A program made the position numbers and the translations under genes. A stretch of DNA of 64,000 nt from contig NZ_VSRY01000171.1 of the NCBI RefSeq assembly GCF_008271805.1, positions 62,001-126,000 on the forward strand, given 5' to 3'. Positions 49,817 to 58,701 of this stretch are shown piece after piece (the first letter of the stretch is position 1; each line of letters starts with the position of its first letter). The DNA is from Streptomyces sp. TRM49041 (lineage in GTDB: Bacteria; Actinomycetota; Actinomycetes; Streptomycetales; Streptomycetaceae). The notes under the pieces were generated by a model that worked only from the letters and a program-made list of their open reading frames with translations, made no database searches and had not been told where the DNA came from.

Positions 49817-49839
49817 CCCGGGGCGGGGCCTGCCCCGGG
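49817..49839. terminator. Hairpin after the chitinase gene
   Basis: CCCGGGGC (49817-49824) and GCCCCGGG (49832-49839) form a perfect 8-bp stem with a 7-nt loop, about 75 bases past the chitinase stop on the minus strand. Confidence 0.5.
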
Positions 49840-49847
49840 GCTGTGGC

Positions 49848-49885
49848 TGCTCGTACTGCCTGCTCGTACTGCCTGCTCGTACGGC
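49848..49885. repeat. 13-bp tandem repeat, three copies
   Basis: TGCTCGTACTGCC occurs at 49848 and 49861 perfectly and at 49874 in a 12-base variant (TGCTCGTACGGC). It sits between the chitinase stop and its hairpin. Confidence 0.8.
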
Positions 49886-49914
49886 TGCTCGCCCTGTTCC
49901 TCGTGTTCCTCGTA

Positions 49915-51420
49915 CTACTTGTAGGCGGCGAACGCCTTCGTGAAGGCCAGCGGCTGCTGAAGGATCGAACTGCACGTCGCGTCGGCGTGGTTCACGGCCC
50001 CCGCGGCGCACTGCTTGTCACGGGTCGAGGACCACATCGACAGCCAGCCGATACCCTTCGACTTCGCGAAGTCGACGAGCTGCGTCGCGTCGTCGACCTT
50101 GAAGATCTCCGTCGTGACGTCGTTGACGCCGATCATCGGGGTGACCGCGACGGTCTTCCACGCGGCCGCGTCGGACAGCCCGAGCACTCCCTTCAGCTGC
50201 GCCTGTGTCGCCGTCGCCGCCTCGATCGCGTACTGGCCCATGTCGCCGCTGTACGCCGGGCCGTAGTCCATCGCCATGATGTTGACCGCGTCGATGCGTA
50301 CGCCGTTCGTCCTGGCGTCGGCGAGCAGGTCCACGCCCGGCTGTGTGAGCCCCTCCGGCATGACGGGCAGCGTGAAGGACACGTTCAGGTCCGGATGCGC
50401 CTTCTGGAGCTGGGCGATGGCCTGCGCGCGGCGGGTGTTCGCGGTGCGGTCCGGCAGGGCCGCGCCCTCGATGTCGAAGTCGACCTTGGTCAGCTCGTAC
50501 CGGTCGATGACCTTGCCGTAGGCGGCGGCCAGCTCGGCGGCGGTCGCGCAGTTGAGACCCAGCTCGCGCCCGGCGGCCCCGCCGAACGACACCCGTACGT
50601 CACCGCCCTTGGCGCGCAGGGCGCCGATCTGCGCGGCGACCCGGTCGCTCGCCAGGTCGGTGACACCGCCCCAGCGGGGGTCACAGCCTCCGCCGGCGGT
50701 GATGAACGCGAGGTTGAACTCCTTCACGCCCGTCCGGGCGGCGGTGTCGAGCAGGTCGTAGGCGGGGTGGAGGGAGGTGTCGACGTACGGCGCGAACCGC
50801 GCGCCGCGCGCCGGGCCGCCGGTCGGGGTCGTACTCGGCGTGGGCGTGGGGGCGGTCGTCGCGCTCGGGACTGGAGCGGCGGTCGGGGTGGCCGTCGGCG
50901 TCGGCGTGCCGGTCGGAGTCGGGGCCGGGGTCGGGATCGGCTGCTCGGTGGGGCGGCCGCTGGGCTGTGGCGTCGGGCCTTCGTCGGCGGAGCACCTGAC
51001 CTCGTTGATGAGGCAGCCCGCCGGGTCGCCGGCCGTGCCGCCGCTCGCGCCCGTCACGAACCCGACGGTGACGGAGGCGCCCGGTGCGAGTTCCCGGTTC
51101 CAACTGGCGGGCTTGACGGTGACGTGCTGCCCGTCGACCGTGTGGTCGCCGTTCCAGAGGGAGTTGACCCGCGTGCCGGCGGGCAGGTCGAACTCCAGGG
51201 TCCAGCCGGACCGGGCCGTGCCGGTGGTGTTGGTGATGACGTACTGGCCTGTGTAGCCGCCGTCCCAGGCGCTGGTCCTGGTGTACGCCGCACTCACAGC
51301 GGCGGCCTGCGCGGTACCGGTGAAGGCGAACGCGGCGCCTCCGGCCACCGCGGCCGCCACCAGTGCCCCGATCACCTTCGCCCTGCCGCTCGTCCTGCGC
51401 CGGTGCGTGACTGTGCCCAT
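49915..51420 (-). CDS. Secreted GH18 chitinase with N-terminal CBM2
   Basis: The 501-aa precursor has a signal peptide (about 1-38, AQAAA), a family 2 carbohydrate-binding module (about 40-140; TRTSAWDGGYTGQYVITNTT, TLEFDLPAGTRVNSLWNGDH), a Pro/Thr linker (about 150-205) and a GH18 catalytic domain (about 208-501). The catalytic motif reads LTKVDFDIEGAAL, with the proton-donor Glu. It secretes an enzyme that cleaves chitin. ATG 51420 is fixed by the signal peptide. It lies directly downstream of a two-component system, with phased repeats in its promoter. Confidence 0.9.
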   Translation of the reverse strand: MGTVTHRRRTSGRAKVIGALVAAAVAGGAAFAFTGTAQAAAVSAAYTRTSAWDGGYTGQYVITNTTGTARSGWTLEFDLPAGTRVNSLWNGDHTVDGQHVTVKPASWNRELAPGASVTVGFVTGASGGTAGDPAGCLINEVRCSADEGPTPQPSGRPTEQPIPTPAPTPTGTPTPTATPTAAPVPSATTAPTPTPSTTPTGGPARGARFAPYVDTSLHPAYDLLDTAARTGVKEFNLAFITAGGGCDPRWGGVTDLASDRVAAQIGALRAKGGDVRVSFGGAAGRELGLNCATAAELAAAYGKVIDRYELTKVDFDIEGAALPDRTANTRRAQAIAQLQKAHPDLNVSFTLPVMPEGLTQPGVDLLADARTNGVRIDAVNIMAMDYGPAYSGDMGQYAIEAATATQAQLKGVLGLSDAAAWKTVAVTPMIGVNDVTTEIFKVDDATQLVDFAKSKGIGWLSMWSSTRDKQCAAGAVNHADATCSSILQQPLAFTKAFAAYK

Positions 51421-51521
51421 CGCGTGCCTGCCTCGTGTACGGGGGTGGGGGGTGGATACGTGGCAGCACGCTAGCGACCCCGAATCGGACAAATACCCAC
51501 TTCGGGACGCTGGTTGAGGAT

Positions 51522-51561
51522 CTTAGGGTCCGCTTAAGGAACGCATCGGCAAGGGTTAAGG
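51522..51561. promoter_or_regulatory. 11-bp phased TTAAGG repeats upstream of the chitinase
   Basis: CTTAGGG (51522), CTTAAGG (51533) and GTTAAGG (51555) start at distances of 11 and 22 bp, in the same orientation. Direct repeats with an 11-bp period are the usual binding pattern of OmpR/PhoB-type regulators. They lie between the chitinase start and the kinase stop, about 100-140 bp upstream of the chitinase ATG. Confidence 0.5.
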
Positions 51562-51565
51562 GGCG

Positions 51566-52963
51566 CTAGGCCGCCGCCCTGGTCCTCCGGCGGCCCACCC
51601 GGTGGCCTCGGCGGCCGACACCCCGGCCGCCGAGGCGCCGGCCGTCCAGAGCGAGCCAGATACGGACCTCCGTGCCGCCCAGGACGGAGTGGCCGATGCG
51701 TACGTCGCCGCCGGTGGACTCGGCGACGCGGCGGACGATGTCCAGGCCGAGGCCCGTCGACCCGTCGCGCGCCCCGCTGTTGCCGCGGGCGAGCGCCGCA
51801 TCCGGGTCGGCGATGCCCTGCCCTGCGTCCGAGACGAGGACGATCACCGCGTCGTCGCCGTTGTGGACGTCGACCGAGAACGCCGTGCCCTCCGGGGTGT
51901 GCCGGAAGACGTTGCCGAGCAGCGCGTCCAGCGCGGCCGCCAGTTCCGGCCTGGCCACCGGGATGCGTACGGGCCGGTCGACACCGGCCAGCCGTACCTT
52001 GCGGCCCTCGTCCTCGGCGAGCGCCGACCAGAACGCCATCCGGTCCCGTACGACCTCGGAGACGTCGCAGCCGCTGCCGGGCCCGGCCGCCTGGGTCTGC
52101 GGCTTGGCCTCGCGGGCCGTACGGATGATGGTGTCGATCTCCCGCTCCAGCTGCTCCACGGCGGCCCGGGTCTGGTCGGCGGCCGGGCCCTCGCCGAGCG
52201 ACGCGGCGTTCAGGCGCAGGACCGTCAGTGGCGTACGCAGACGGTGGGAGAGGTCGGCGGCCAGCTCCCGCTCGTTGGCGAGGAGTTGGACGACCTGGTC
52301 GGCCATCGAGTTGAAGGCGACGGCCGCGGACTTCAGCTCGGCGGGCCCGTCCTCCGGCACACGCGCGCCGAGCCTGCCCTCGCCCAGGTCGTGCGCCGCG
52401 CGCGCCAGGCGCTGGGCGGGCAGCACCATGCGTACGCCGAGCCGGTCGGCGACCGCGACGGAGCCCACGATCAGGGCGACGCCCACGCCCGTGAGGACGA
52501 GCCACGCGGTGGCCAGGCCGTTGGTGAGCTCGCCCTCCGGGACGAAGACCTCGACGATGGCGATCTGGCCGGTGCCGAGCGCGGTCGGCTGGAGCAGTAC
52601 GGAACCGCCGTCCACGTCGGTGGTCGAGGCGCGCGGCACGCGGCGTACGGTCGCCAGGTCCTTCTCCGCGGCCCGGCCCGTGCCGATCTCCATGTCAGGG
52701 GCGCCCGGCTGGTCCGGCGGCGCCGGGATGTGCACCGCCATGCGCCCGTCAGCGCCGGCCTGCGTAGAGGCGACGGCCCGGTCGAGGGCGGCCCGGTCGG
52801 TGGTGATGGACAGGGTGGGGCCGATCGCGGCGGCCTGCCGCTCGGCGTTGCCGAAGGCCCGGTCGCGGGCCAGCTCCTTGATGACCAGGCCGAGTGGTAC
52901 GGCGAAGGCCACGACGACCATCGCCGTGACGGCCAGCGCCACCTTGACCAGTGCCCATCTCAC
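51566..52963 (-). CDS. Sensor histidine kinase (HisKA type)
   Basis: The 465-aa kinase has TM1 (about 5-25), an extracytoplasmic domain (about 26-150), TM2 (about 155-175), a HAMP linker (about 180-230), DHp with LAADLSHRLRTPLTVLRLNA (His about 246) and an ATPase domain with DALLGNVFRHTPEG and SGARDGSTGLGLDIVRRV. A Gly/Arg-rich tail ends it. GTG 52963 overlaps the regulator stop. It senses an unknown envelope or extracellular signal and phosphorylates the OmpR-type regulator. Confidence 0.92.
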   Translation of the reverse strand: MRWALVKVALAVTAMVVVAFAVPLGLVIKELARDRAFGNAERQAAAIGPTLSITTDRAALDRAVASTQAGADGRMAVHIPAPPDQPGAPDMEIGTGRAAEKDLATVRRVPRASTTDVDGGSVLLQPTALGTGQIAIVEVFVPEGELTNGLATAWLVLTGVGVALIVGSVAVADRLGVRMVLPAQRLARAAHDLGEGRLGARVPEDGPAELKSAAVAFNSMADQVVQLLANERELAADLSHRLRTPLTVLRLNAASLGEGPAADQTRAAVEQLEREIDTIIRTAREAKPQTQAAGPGSGCDVSEVVRDRMAFWSALAEDEGRKVRLAGVDRPVRIPVARPELAAALDALLGNVFRHTPEGTAFSVDVHNGDDAVIVLVSDAGQGIADPDAALARGNSGARDGSTGLGLDIVRRVAESTGGDVRIGHSVLGGTEVRIWLALDGRRLGGRGVGRRGHRVGRRRTRAAA

Positions 52964-53652
52964 TGCGGCGGCTCCAGCTTCACGCCGACGCCTCTGAGGG
53001 TGTGGAGGTACCGCGGGCTCGCCGCGGTCTCGCCCAGCTTCCGGCGCAGCCACGACAGATGCACATCGATGGTCTGGTCGTCGCCGTACGCCTGCCGCCA
53101 CACCTCGGCGAGCAGTTCCCGGCGCGGTACGACGACACCCGGCCGCCCGGCGAGGAAGGCCAGCAGGTCGAACTCACGGCGCGTCAGGTCGAGCCGTCGG
53201 CCGTCGAGTTCGGCCTGGCGGCGCAGCGGGTCGATGGCGAGGCCGCCGACCCGGATGACCGTGCTCGGCGCCTCCTCCCCGGCACCGCCGCCGCGCGCGC
53301 GGCGCAGCACCGCGGCCATCCGCGCGGACAGGTGCTCCACCGAGAACGGCTTGGTGAGGTAGTCGTCGGCCCCGTCGTTGAGGAGCCGTACGATCTCCGC
53401 CTCGTCGTCCCGGGCGGTCGCGATGATCACCGGTACGTCGGTGATGCCGCGCAGCATCTTCAGCGCCTCCGCCCCGTCCAGATCGGGCAGACCGAGGTCC
53501 AGGACGACCACGTCGAAGCGGAGATGGGCCACCTCGCGCAGCGCCTCCAGTGCCGTGCCGACGCTCCGTACCGTGTGGGACGCCTCGGTCAGGTGCCGGA
53601 TGAGGGCGGAGCGCACGAACTGGTCGTCCTCGACCACGAGCACACTTGCCAT
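52960..53652 (-). CDS. OmpR/PhoB-type response regulator
   Basis: The 230-aa regulator has acidic residues VVEDD, phosphoacceptor Asp52 (VVLDLGLPDLDG), Thr in IIATARDDE, Lys in DYLTKPFSVEHL, and a C-terminal winged helix (about 130-228; LTRREFDLLAFLAGRPG, VHLSWLRRKLGE). ATG 53652. It is coupled to the kinase and is the likely binder of the phased repeats before the chitinase. Confidence 0.93.
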   Translation of the reverse strand: MASVLVVEDDQFVRSALIRHLTEASHTVRSVGTALEALREVAHLRFDVVVLDLGLPDLDGAEALKMLRGITDVPVIIATARDDEAEIVRLLNDGADDYLTKPFSVEHLSARMAAVLRRARGGGAGEEAPSTVIRVGGLAIDPLRRQAELDGRRLDLTRREFDLLAFLAGRPGVVVPRRELLAEVWRQAYGDDQTIDVHLSWLRRKLGETAASPRYLHTLRGVGVKLEPPQ

Positions 53653-53721
53653 GGGCGGCACCGTACGCCATAAGGCGGAATGAGGGGGACCGATGTTGAC
53701 GCCGTGGGCGCGTGGTGCACT

Positions 53722-54297
53722 ATGGCCCGGATGCGAAGAGGACTCGTTCACGCCTTGGCGTGGTCGCTCGCCACAGGCGCGGCGGTCACCCTCTCGTGGT
53801 GGGGCGTGCACACGGTGATGTCCGGCACGGTGTACGACCGGCCGAGCGCCGTGCCGCTCACGGCGACCGGCGACAGCCCGGCGGCGCCGCGGCCCGAGCC
53901 GCAGGCGTCGTCGACGCAGCGCCCGCGCCCGAGCACCTCCCCGTCGACCCGTCCTCCGGCCGCCTCCTCGACCGCCCCGCGGCCGACCGCGCCGTCGGGC
54001 CCGGCGGACCGGAGCCGCACGGCGACGCCCCCGCCGTCGCCCGTACCGTCCGCCGCGGGCACGTCCACCGGGTCCGTGAAGAGTTACGTCGTCGACGGCG
54101 GCCGGGTCGTTTTCGACATGGGCGACACCTCGGCCGAACTGGTGTCGGCGACCCCGGCGTCCGGCTGGCAGATGCAGGTGTGGAAGCAGGACACCTGGAT
54201 CCGGGTCACCTTCACCCGGGACGACCGGGAGATCTCGGTGTTCTGCGTCTGGCACGACACGGCACCCCGCGTGGAGATCGACGACCGCCGTACCTAG
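53722..54297 (+). CDS. Secreted or membrane-anchored protein with Pro/Ser/Thr-rich linker
   Basis: The 191-aa protein has an N-terminal hydrophobic segment (LAWSLATGAAVTLSWWGVHT), a long disordered Pro/Ser/Thr/Arg region (about 38-112) and a C-terminal beta domain of about 75 residues (SYVVDGGRVVFDMGDTSAEL, FTRDDREISVFCVWHDTAP). No family recognised. Either ATG 53722 or 53731 could be the start. It diverges from the two-component operon, so it may be a target of, or input to, that system. Confidence 0.7.
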   Translation: MARMRRGLVHALAWSLATGAAVTLSWWGVHTVMSGTVYDRPSAVPLTATGDSPAAPRPEPQASSTQRPRPSTSPSTRPPAASSTAPRPTAPSGPADRSRTATPPPSPVPSAAGTSTGSVKSYVVDGGRVVFDMGDTSAELVSATPASGWQMQVWKQDTWIRVTFTRDDREISVFCVWHDTAPRVEIDDRRT

Positions 54298-54302
54298 TGC
54301 CC

Positions 54303-55175
54303 TTACCGGCGGAACGCCGAAGGGGGCGGTTCCGGCGACGCCTTGGAGCCGGCGTCGGTCACCGCGGCCGCACCGCCCGTGAAGTCGGCGAGGGCACGCC
54401 CGTGTTCCACCCTGCCCGGGTGCGGGTCGGTCGCGACACGGCGGGCCAGCTCGGTGACGGGCAGCGGGGTGTCGGAGGCGACGAGGACGGCGTTGCCGAA
54501 GCGGCGGCCGCGCAGCACGACCGGGTCGGCGGCGAGCGCCAGTTCGGGGAAGACGGCGGCCGCGGTGGCGATCTGGCCGCGCAGATGGGCCAGCGGCGGC
54601 CCGTCGGCGATGTTCGCGGCGTAGTGCCCGCCGGGCTTCAGCACCCGCCGTACCTCGGTGAGGAACTCCGTGCTGGTGAGGTGGGCCGGGGTGCGGGCAC
54701 CGCTGAAGACGTCCGCGACGACCAGGTCCGCCCAGCCGTCCGGGAGCTTGCCGAGCCCCGCGCGCGCGTCGCCGCCGCGTACCCGTATCCGCGCGGCGGG
54801 GTCGAGGGGCAGAGCACGGCGGACGAACTGGACGAGCGGTGCGTCGATCTCGACGATCTGCTGCGTGGAGCGGGGGCGGGTCGCGGCCAGGTAGCGGGCG
54901 AGCGTGAAGGCCCCGCCGCCGAGGTGCACGGCGTGCAGGGGCCGCCCGGGCTGCGCGGCGAGGTCGATGACGTGCCCGAGGCGCCGCTGGTAGGCGAATT
55001 CCAGGTGGGCGGGGTCGTCGAGGTCGACATGCGACTGCGGGGCCCCGTCGATGAGCAGCGTCCACGCCCTGGGCCGCTCCCGGTCGGGTACGAGCTCGGC
55101 GAGCCCGCCGTCGACGGTCTCGCTGACCGTCTCGGAGGCCGCCGCCCGGCCGCGCCGCTGTCTGTTCCTCGCCAC
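54303..55175 (-). CDS. Spermidine synthase-like methyltransferase-fold protein
   Basis: The 290-aa protein has a short N-terminal strand region and a Rossmann SAM-type domain: LHAVHLGGGAFTLARYLAAT, IVEIDAPLVQFVRR, IRVRGGDARAGL, WADLVVADVFSG. This is the polyamine-synthase fold. Many Streptomyces homologues are annotated spermidine synthase or fused MFS/spermidine synthase, but the transporter half is absent here. True aminopropyltransferase activity is uncertain. The GTG at 55175 fits the start of the coding pattern. It converges with the secreted-protein gene, with stops only five bases apart. Confidence 0.8.
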   Translation of the reverse strand: MARNRQRRGRAAASETVSETVDGGLAELVPDRERPRAWTLLIDGAPQSHVDLDDPAHLEFAYQRRLGHVIDLAAQPGRPLHAVHLGGGAFTLARYLAATRPRSTQQIVEIDAPLVQFVRRALPLDPAARIRVRGGDARAGLGKLPDGWADLVVADVFSGARTPAHLTSTEFLTEVRRVLKPGGHYAANIADGPPLAHLRGQIATAAAVFPELALAADPVVLRGRRFGNAVLVASDTPLPVTELARRVATDPHPGRVEHGRALADFTGGAAAVTDAGSKASPEPPPSAFRR

Positions 55176-55429
55176 GGCACCATTATCGACGCCGCGACGC
55201 GGGCCGCGGTCCGGGACCGGGGCGGGCGGAGGAGGAGGAAGGGGCCGAGGGCCAAAGCCAGGGGTCAGGGCGCTGGAGCGGCAGATCGCGGCCCTGGGGC
55301 ACATCGTGCCGAACGAGAGTGCGTCCGCGACCCCGGTGCCTCTGCTGCGCCGACGCAGCCGCTGACCTACGCGGCCTGCCACCGGGTCGCTTGAAGACCT
55401 GCCGACCGTGCCAGAGGACGAACTTCGGG

Positions 55430-55777
55430 TCAATGGCGGGCCGACCGGGCCGGGGGCATCGCGACGGACTGCCCATGGAGAGAGTCGATGGCCTGTCCCG
55501 CACGACCTCGGCCCACGTACAGCTGGGAGACCTGGATCCGCAGGTCGGGGAGGAGCCCGAGGACGCCGAGGTCGAAGAGGATGTGCTGGCCGTCCCGGTC
55601 CCGCAGCTCCCACAGCGCGCGCTCCAAGTGCACGAACGGCATCGCCGCCCGCTCGCGTGCCCGGGAGGGGTTCGTCATAGTCGGCCCGAAGTCGTTGATC
55701 AGCCGACTGACCAGCTCCTCCGCTCGTCGTACGGGACGGCCATGCTGCCGGACTCGGCGATCGGCCTGAGGTTCCCC
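55430..55777 (-). pseudogene. Unrecognised minus-strand coding fragment
   Basis: The frame is open from a TAG at about 55778 down to TGA at 55430. It has strong coding-type third positions: RRAEELVSRLINDFGPTMTN, AAMPFVHLERALWELRDRDG, HILFDLGVLGLLPDLRIQVS. A possible start ATG at 55678 would give 82 aa, but the convincing pattern extends upstream of it, so the gene seems to be missing its 5' end. I do not recognise the family. It lies 88 bp downstream of a decayed FAH gene. Confidence 0.5.
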
Positions 55778-55865
55778 CTAGATGCGGGGAAAGGTGACAG
55801 CAGGTCAGTTGGGACCCATGAGAGGAGCCCAGGCGATGCCTGCCCCGAGAAAGTACCCGCTGGAG

Positions 55866-56642
55866 TTAGCTGATGGCCGAACCCATGCCGGAGATGTGCA
55901 CCGCCACCTCATCGCCCGGAACGACCGTGCCCACCCCTGCGGGCGTGCCGGTCAGGAGCACATCGCCCGGCTCCAGGGTGACCGCCGCCGTGATGGACGC
56001 CAGCAGAGAGGCGACCGAATGCAGCATCGTGTCCGTCCGGCCGACTGCCGCTCGGTTCCGTTGACCTCGCACCGCACGTCCAACTTCGTCCGGTCGAGGT
56101 CGGTGGTGATCCACGGGTCGAGCAGACAGAAGGTGTCGAACGCCTTCGTCCAGGACGGCTGTCGGTCCTCCCGCTGGATCTCGCGGGCGGTCACGTCGTT
56201 GGCGCAGGTGTGCCGAAGACGTAGTCCAGTACCTGCTCGGCGAGGATGTCGCGAGCCGTGCGGCCGATGACGACGGCGAGCTCGACCTCGTAGTGCACCT
56301 CGCGTGACTGGGCCGGGTAGCGAATCGGCTCGCCGGGGCCGATCACCGCGGACGGCGGCTTGAAGAAGAGCCGGGGCGCGGCTGGCGTGTCGAGGCTCAA
56401 CTCGGTGATGTGGTCAGCGTAGTTCCGGCCGACCGCGATGATCTTCCTGGGCGTGATCGGGGCGAGCAGACGTACGTCAGCGAGGGGGACGCGGCGGCCT
56501 GTGGACTCCGCCGCGCCTCTCAGCGGATCGGCGTCAGCGCCTCCAGGGCATCATTGCCGCCGGTGGCTATGAGGCGCCCGTGAAGGACCTCACCCAGCCA
56601 CTCGAACCTTGCCAGCCGCTGCGATTTATCCGTCAGCTTCAT
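55866..56642 (-). pseudogene. Fumarylacetoacetate hydrolase family gene with three frameshifts
   Basis: Four segments in changing frames reconstruct a FAH-family protein of about 257 aa. They are MKLTDKSQRLARFEWLGEVL (from 56642, stop at 56520); PITPRKIIAVGRNYADHITE with RLFFKPPSAVIGPGEPIRYP and VHYEVELAVVIG (to 56191); TAREIQREDRQPSWTKAFDT (to about 56050); and VTLEPGDVLLTGTPAGVGTV (to 55866). Frame breaks are near 56530, 56207 (GGCACACC for GGCTACACC) and 56055. The metal-binding Glu motif (VHYEVELAVV) is intact. The intact enzyme would act on a beta-diketone or enol acid. Confidence 0.85.
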
Positions 56643-56688
56643 GCACGCATCGTACCCCCCGTCCCCGCAGGCGGGTTTGGGGCCAGGG

Positions 56689-57213
56689 TCAGAATGCGGC
56701 CAGGTAGACGCGCACACGGCTGCCTGCTACGTCGCCGACGTGGATCTCGATGGCCTGGATGTGGCTCCGCCGTGAATCGCCGACGCAGGGCGGACATGCA
56801 CTGGCCATGCGTACACCCTTGATGTCCTGAGGCAGCTTGAGACCCAGGTGTTTGAATCCGTCCCCGGTCAAGGAGGAAGTGGCGTTAACAGCCTTCAGCG
56901 GATGATCGGGCCGAAGGTCGTCGACCACCGACTCCGCTGTCTTCGCGTCGGTGACAAACGACAGCAGGTAGACATCCTCCTGCGGCTGAACCCGTACTGC
57001 GCCCCTTACCTCTGTCGCGCCCTCGGGGACATCGATCTTCATGAACTCGGCAGCCTCAGGCGCGCCGGCCCCCTTTTCCCAGTAGGGGTACTCCTTGCGA
57101 GTGACACGTTCTGGCTGCGTCGGCGTCGAACAGGCGGCGAGCAGGAGTCCACTGACAATGGCGGCCGTCGCAACCGCTACCAGGCGCTTCAAGGAGCCAT
57201 GCGAGAGCTTCAC
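56689..57213 (-). CDS. Lipoprotein of the WXG-like module
   Basis: The 174-aa protein has a lipoprotein signal (about 1-27) with lipobox LAAC. The mature part has a charged N-terminus (RVTRKEYPYWEKGAG), a beta-rich domain and two Cys in ASACPPCVGDSRR. No family recognised. The GTG start overlaps the stop of the 487-aa gene, so it is the last gene of a three-gene set. It may anchor or escort the large protein at the cell surface; this is inference. Confidence 0.75.
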   Translation of the reverse strand: MKLSHGSLKRLVAVATAAIVSGLLLAACSTPTQPERVTRKEYPYWEKGAGAPEAAEFMKIDVPEGATEVRGAVRVQPQEDVYLLSFVTDAKTAESVVDDLRPDHPLKAVNATSSLTGDGFKHLGLKLPQDIKGVRMASACPPCVGDSRRSHIQAIEIHVGDVAGSRVRVYLAAF

Positions 57214-58673
57214 CGGTTCTCCTTGTCACCGCGGGACACGTCCCCGCGCGTTCCCTCGCGTCCAGGGTCGCCCGGTGTGACAGTGGGGTGCGTGTGGCCG
57301 CTGAGGTCGTGAGTGTAGGTGGGGCTACTACCTCGCATGTCGAATTCCTGGGCGAGGCCGACTGCGTGGAGCCGCCCCATGTCCTCGTCCTTGATGGTGA
57401 CTCCCCCCGGGAACTCGGTTGACTTGCCCTTGTCCCAGTTGTAGCGGTCCCACACGTTGACCTGATAGTCGAGCGAGATCTTGGGCTCGCCGTCGTCAGC
57501 GCTCGGTGTGACGGTGACCATGCCGGAGACATTCTGTGCGTGGGATCCGATCGCGTGGAACCACTCGTCGCTCCGCAGAGTGCGGTGCCTTACGTCACTC
57601 TCGACCGGAATGACCACGGTCTTGTCCCCTCCGGCCCGGTGAAACTCATCCAGCGCCTTCTGCCGCCAGGCACCCTGATTGGCCACCAGATGTTCCTGCT
57701 CGATTCCTGAACGGAACCCATCGTCGTCGTGCAACATCCGGTCGACATCCAGCGTGAGGGTCTCACCGGTGCCGCTCAGGTAGTGCAGCATGTTGCGCGA
57801 TGCCCCGGTCTCCCCGATGAGGTCTCCGGCTGTCGCGATGCCCACGGCTTGAGAGTGGAGCCACGCATCCCGCGGTATCACCTCTTCCACGCCGAATGGG
57901 CCCGAACCAGGGTCAGGTGACTTCCAGTTGTACAGAGGAGCCGTGACCCCCGCTGCCCGCAGTTCGTCACCGCGTTCTCGCAGCAGGATGCCGCGGGTGA
58001 CCGGATCGAGGTCGCGCCACCACTCCGCGACCGCCTTCCTGCCCTTGGGCATGTTGGCGGCCTTGCCGGCCTCTTCCAAGGAGGGGTAGGGGCTGGCGGT
58101 GGGATTTCTGTTGAAGCCGTTGACCGTCCCGTCCATGTAGTCGGAGTCTCGCACGGCGGCGTCGAGGGCGAGCCGGAGACCGTCGTCGGCGTCGCTGACC
58201 GCCTTGACTGCCTGGTTGAGACGCTGGGCCCACTCGGCCGCCGTGGCGCGAGCGCTCTCCTGGAAGCTCGGGTCGTGCACGTAGGCGGTGCGCTCTCCCT
58301 GGGTGAGCTGCGAGGTGTCGAACGCCACGACCCCCTGATCGGATACCCGCATGCCATCCTTGACGGCGGCCGCGCGCACGGACTCCACCCTGCCCTTGAG
58401 ATCGACGAGCTGCGTATGCGCCTCGCGCAGGAGGGAAGCGACGGCTTTCGCCTCCTTCTGCGCCCCTCGCAGCTCCTCAAGCGTCACGGTGAACCTCTGG
58501 TCCGCAGCATGGGCGCTCAGCCCGATCCAGGACTCACCGAGTGAGATGCCGTGGACGTCCCGCTGGTACAGGTCACCGAGCGTCTTGAACTTGCCCGCCA
58601 TCTCGTCCCACTTGTCGGCAACCGCAGTGAGCTTGGACAGGTTGGTTGTCATCACTTCGTGGTAGGTCGGCAC
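57210..58673 (-). CDS. Large protein with N-terminal WXG100-like helical domain
   Basis: The 487-aa protein starts with a helix-turn-helix hairpin of WXG100 type: LTAVADKWDEMAGKFKTLGD, then a turn containing SWIG (a W-x-G pattern, about 48-51), then a long helix (VTLEELRGAQKEAKAVASLL). A helical region to about 190 and a C-terminal domain follow, including IPVESDVRHRTLRSDEWFHA and SLDYQVNVWDRYNWDKGKS. The C-terminal domain recurs, from memory, in many Streptomyces proteins of unknown role. No signal peptide. The layout suggests a type VII-like or polymorphic effector, but no nuclease or protease motif is evident. Confidence 0.7.
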   Translation of the reverse strand: MPTYHEVMTTNLSKLTAVADKWDEMAGKFKTLGDLYQRDVHGISLGESWIGLSAHAADQRFTVTLEELRGAQKEAKAVASLLREAHTQLVDLKGRVESVRAAAVKDGMRVSDQGVVAFDTSQLTQGERTAYVHDPSFQESARATAAEWAQRLNQAVKAVSDADDGLRLALDAAVRDSDYMDGTVNGFNRNPTASPYPSLEEAGKAANMPKGRKAVAEWWRDLDPVTRGILLRERGDELRAAGVTAPLYNWKSPDPGSGPFGVEEVIPRDAWLHSQAVGIATAGDLIGETGASRNMLHYLSGTGETLTLDVDRMLHDDDGFRSGIEQEHLVANQGAWRQKALDEFHRAGGDKTVVIPVESDVRHRTLRSDEWFHAIGSHAQNVSGMVTVTPSADDGEPKISLDYQVNVWDRYNWDKGKSTEFPGGVTIKDEDMGRLHAVGLAQEFDMRGSSPTYTHDLSGHTHPTVTPGDPGREGTRGDVSRGDKENR

Positions 58674-58701
58674 ATGTCCCCCGCAGCCGATCCGTCATTG
58701 G

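Noticed and set aside
49915..51420. Cellulase, suggested by the CBM2 and the CebR box
   Set aside because: The catalytic domain has the GH18 DxDxE motif; CBM2 modules also bind chitin.
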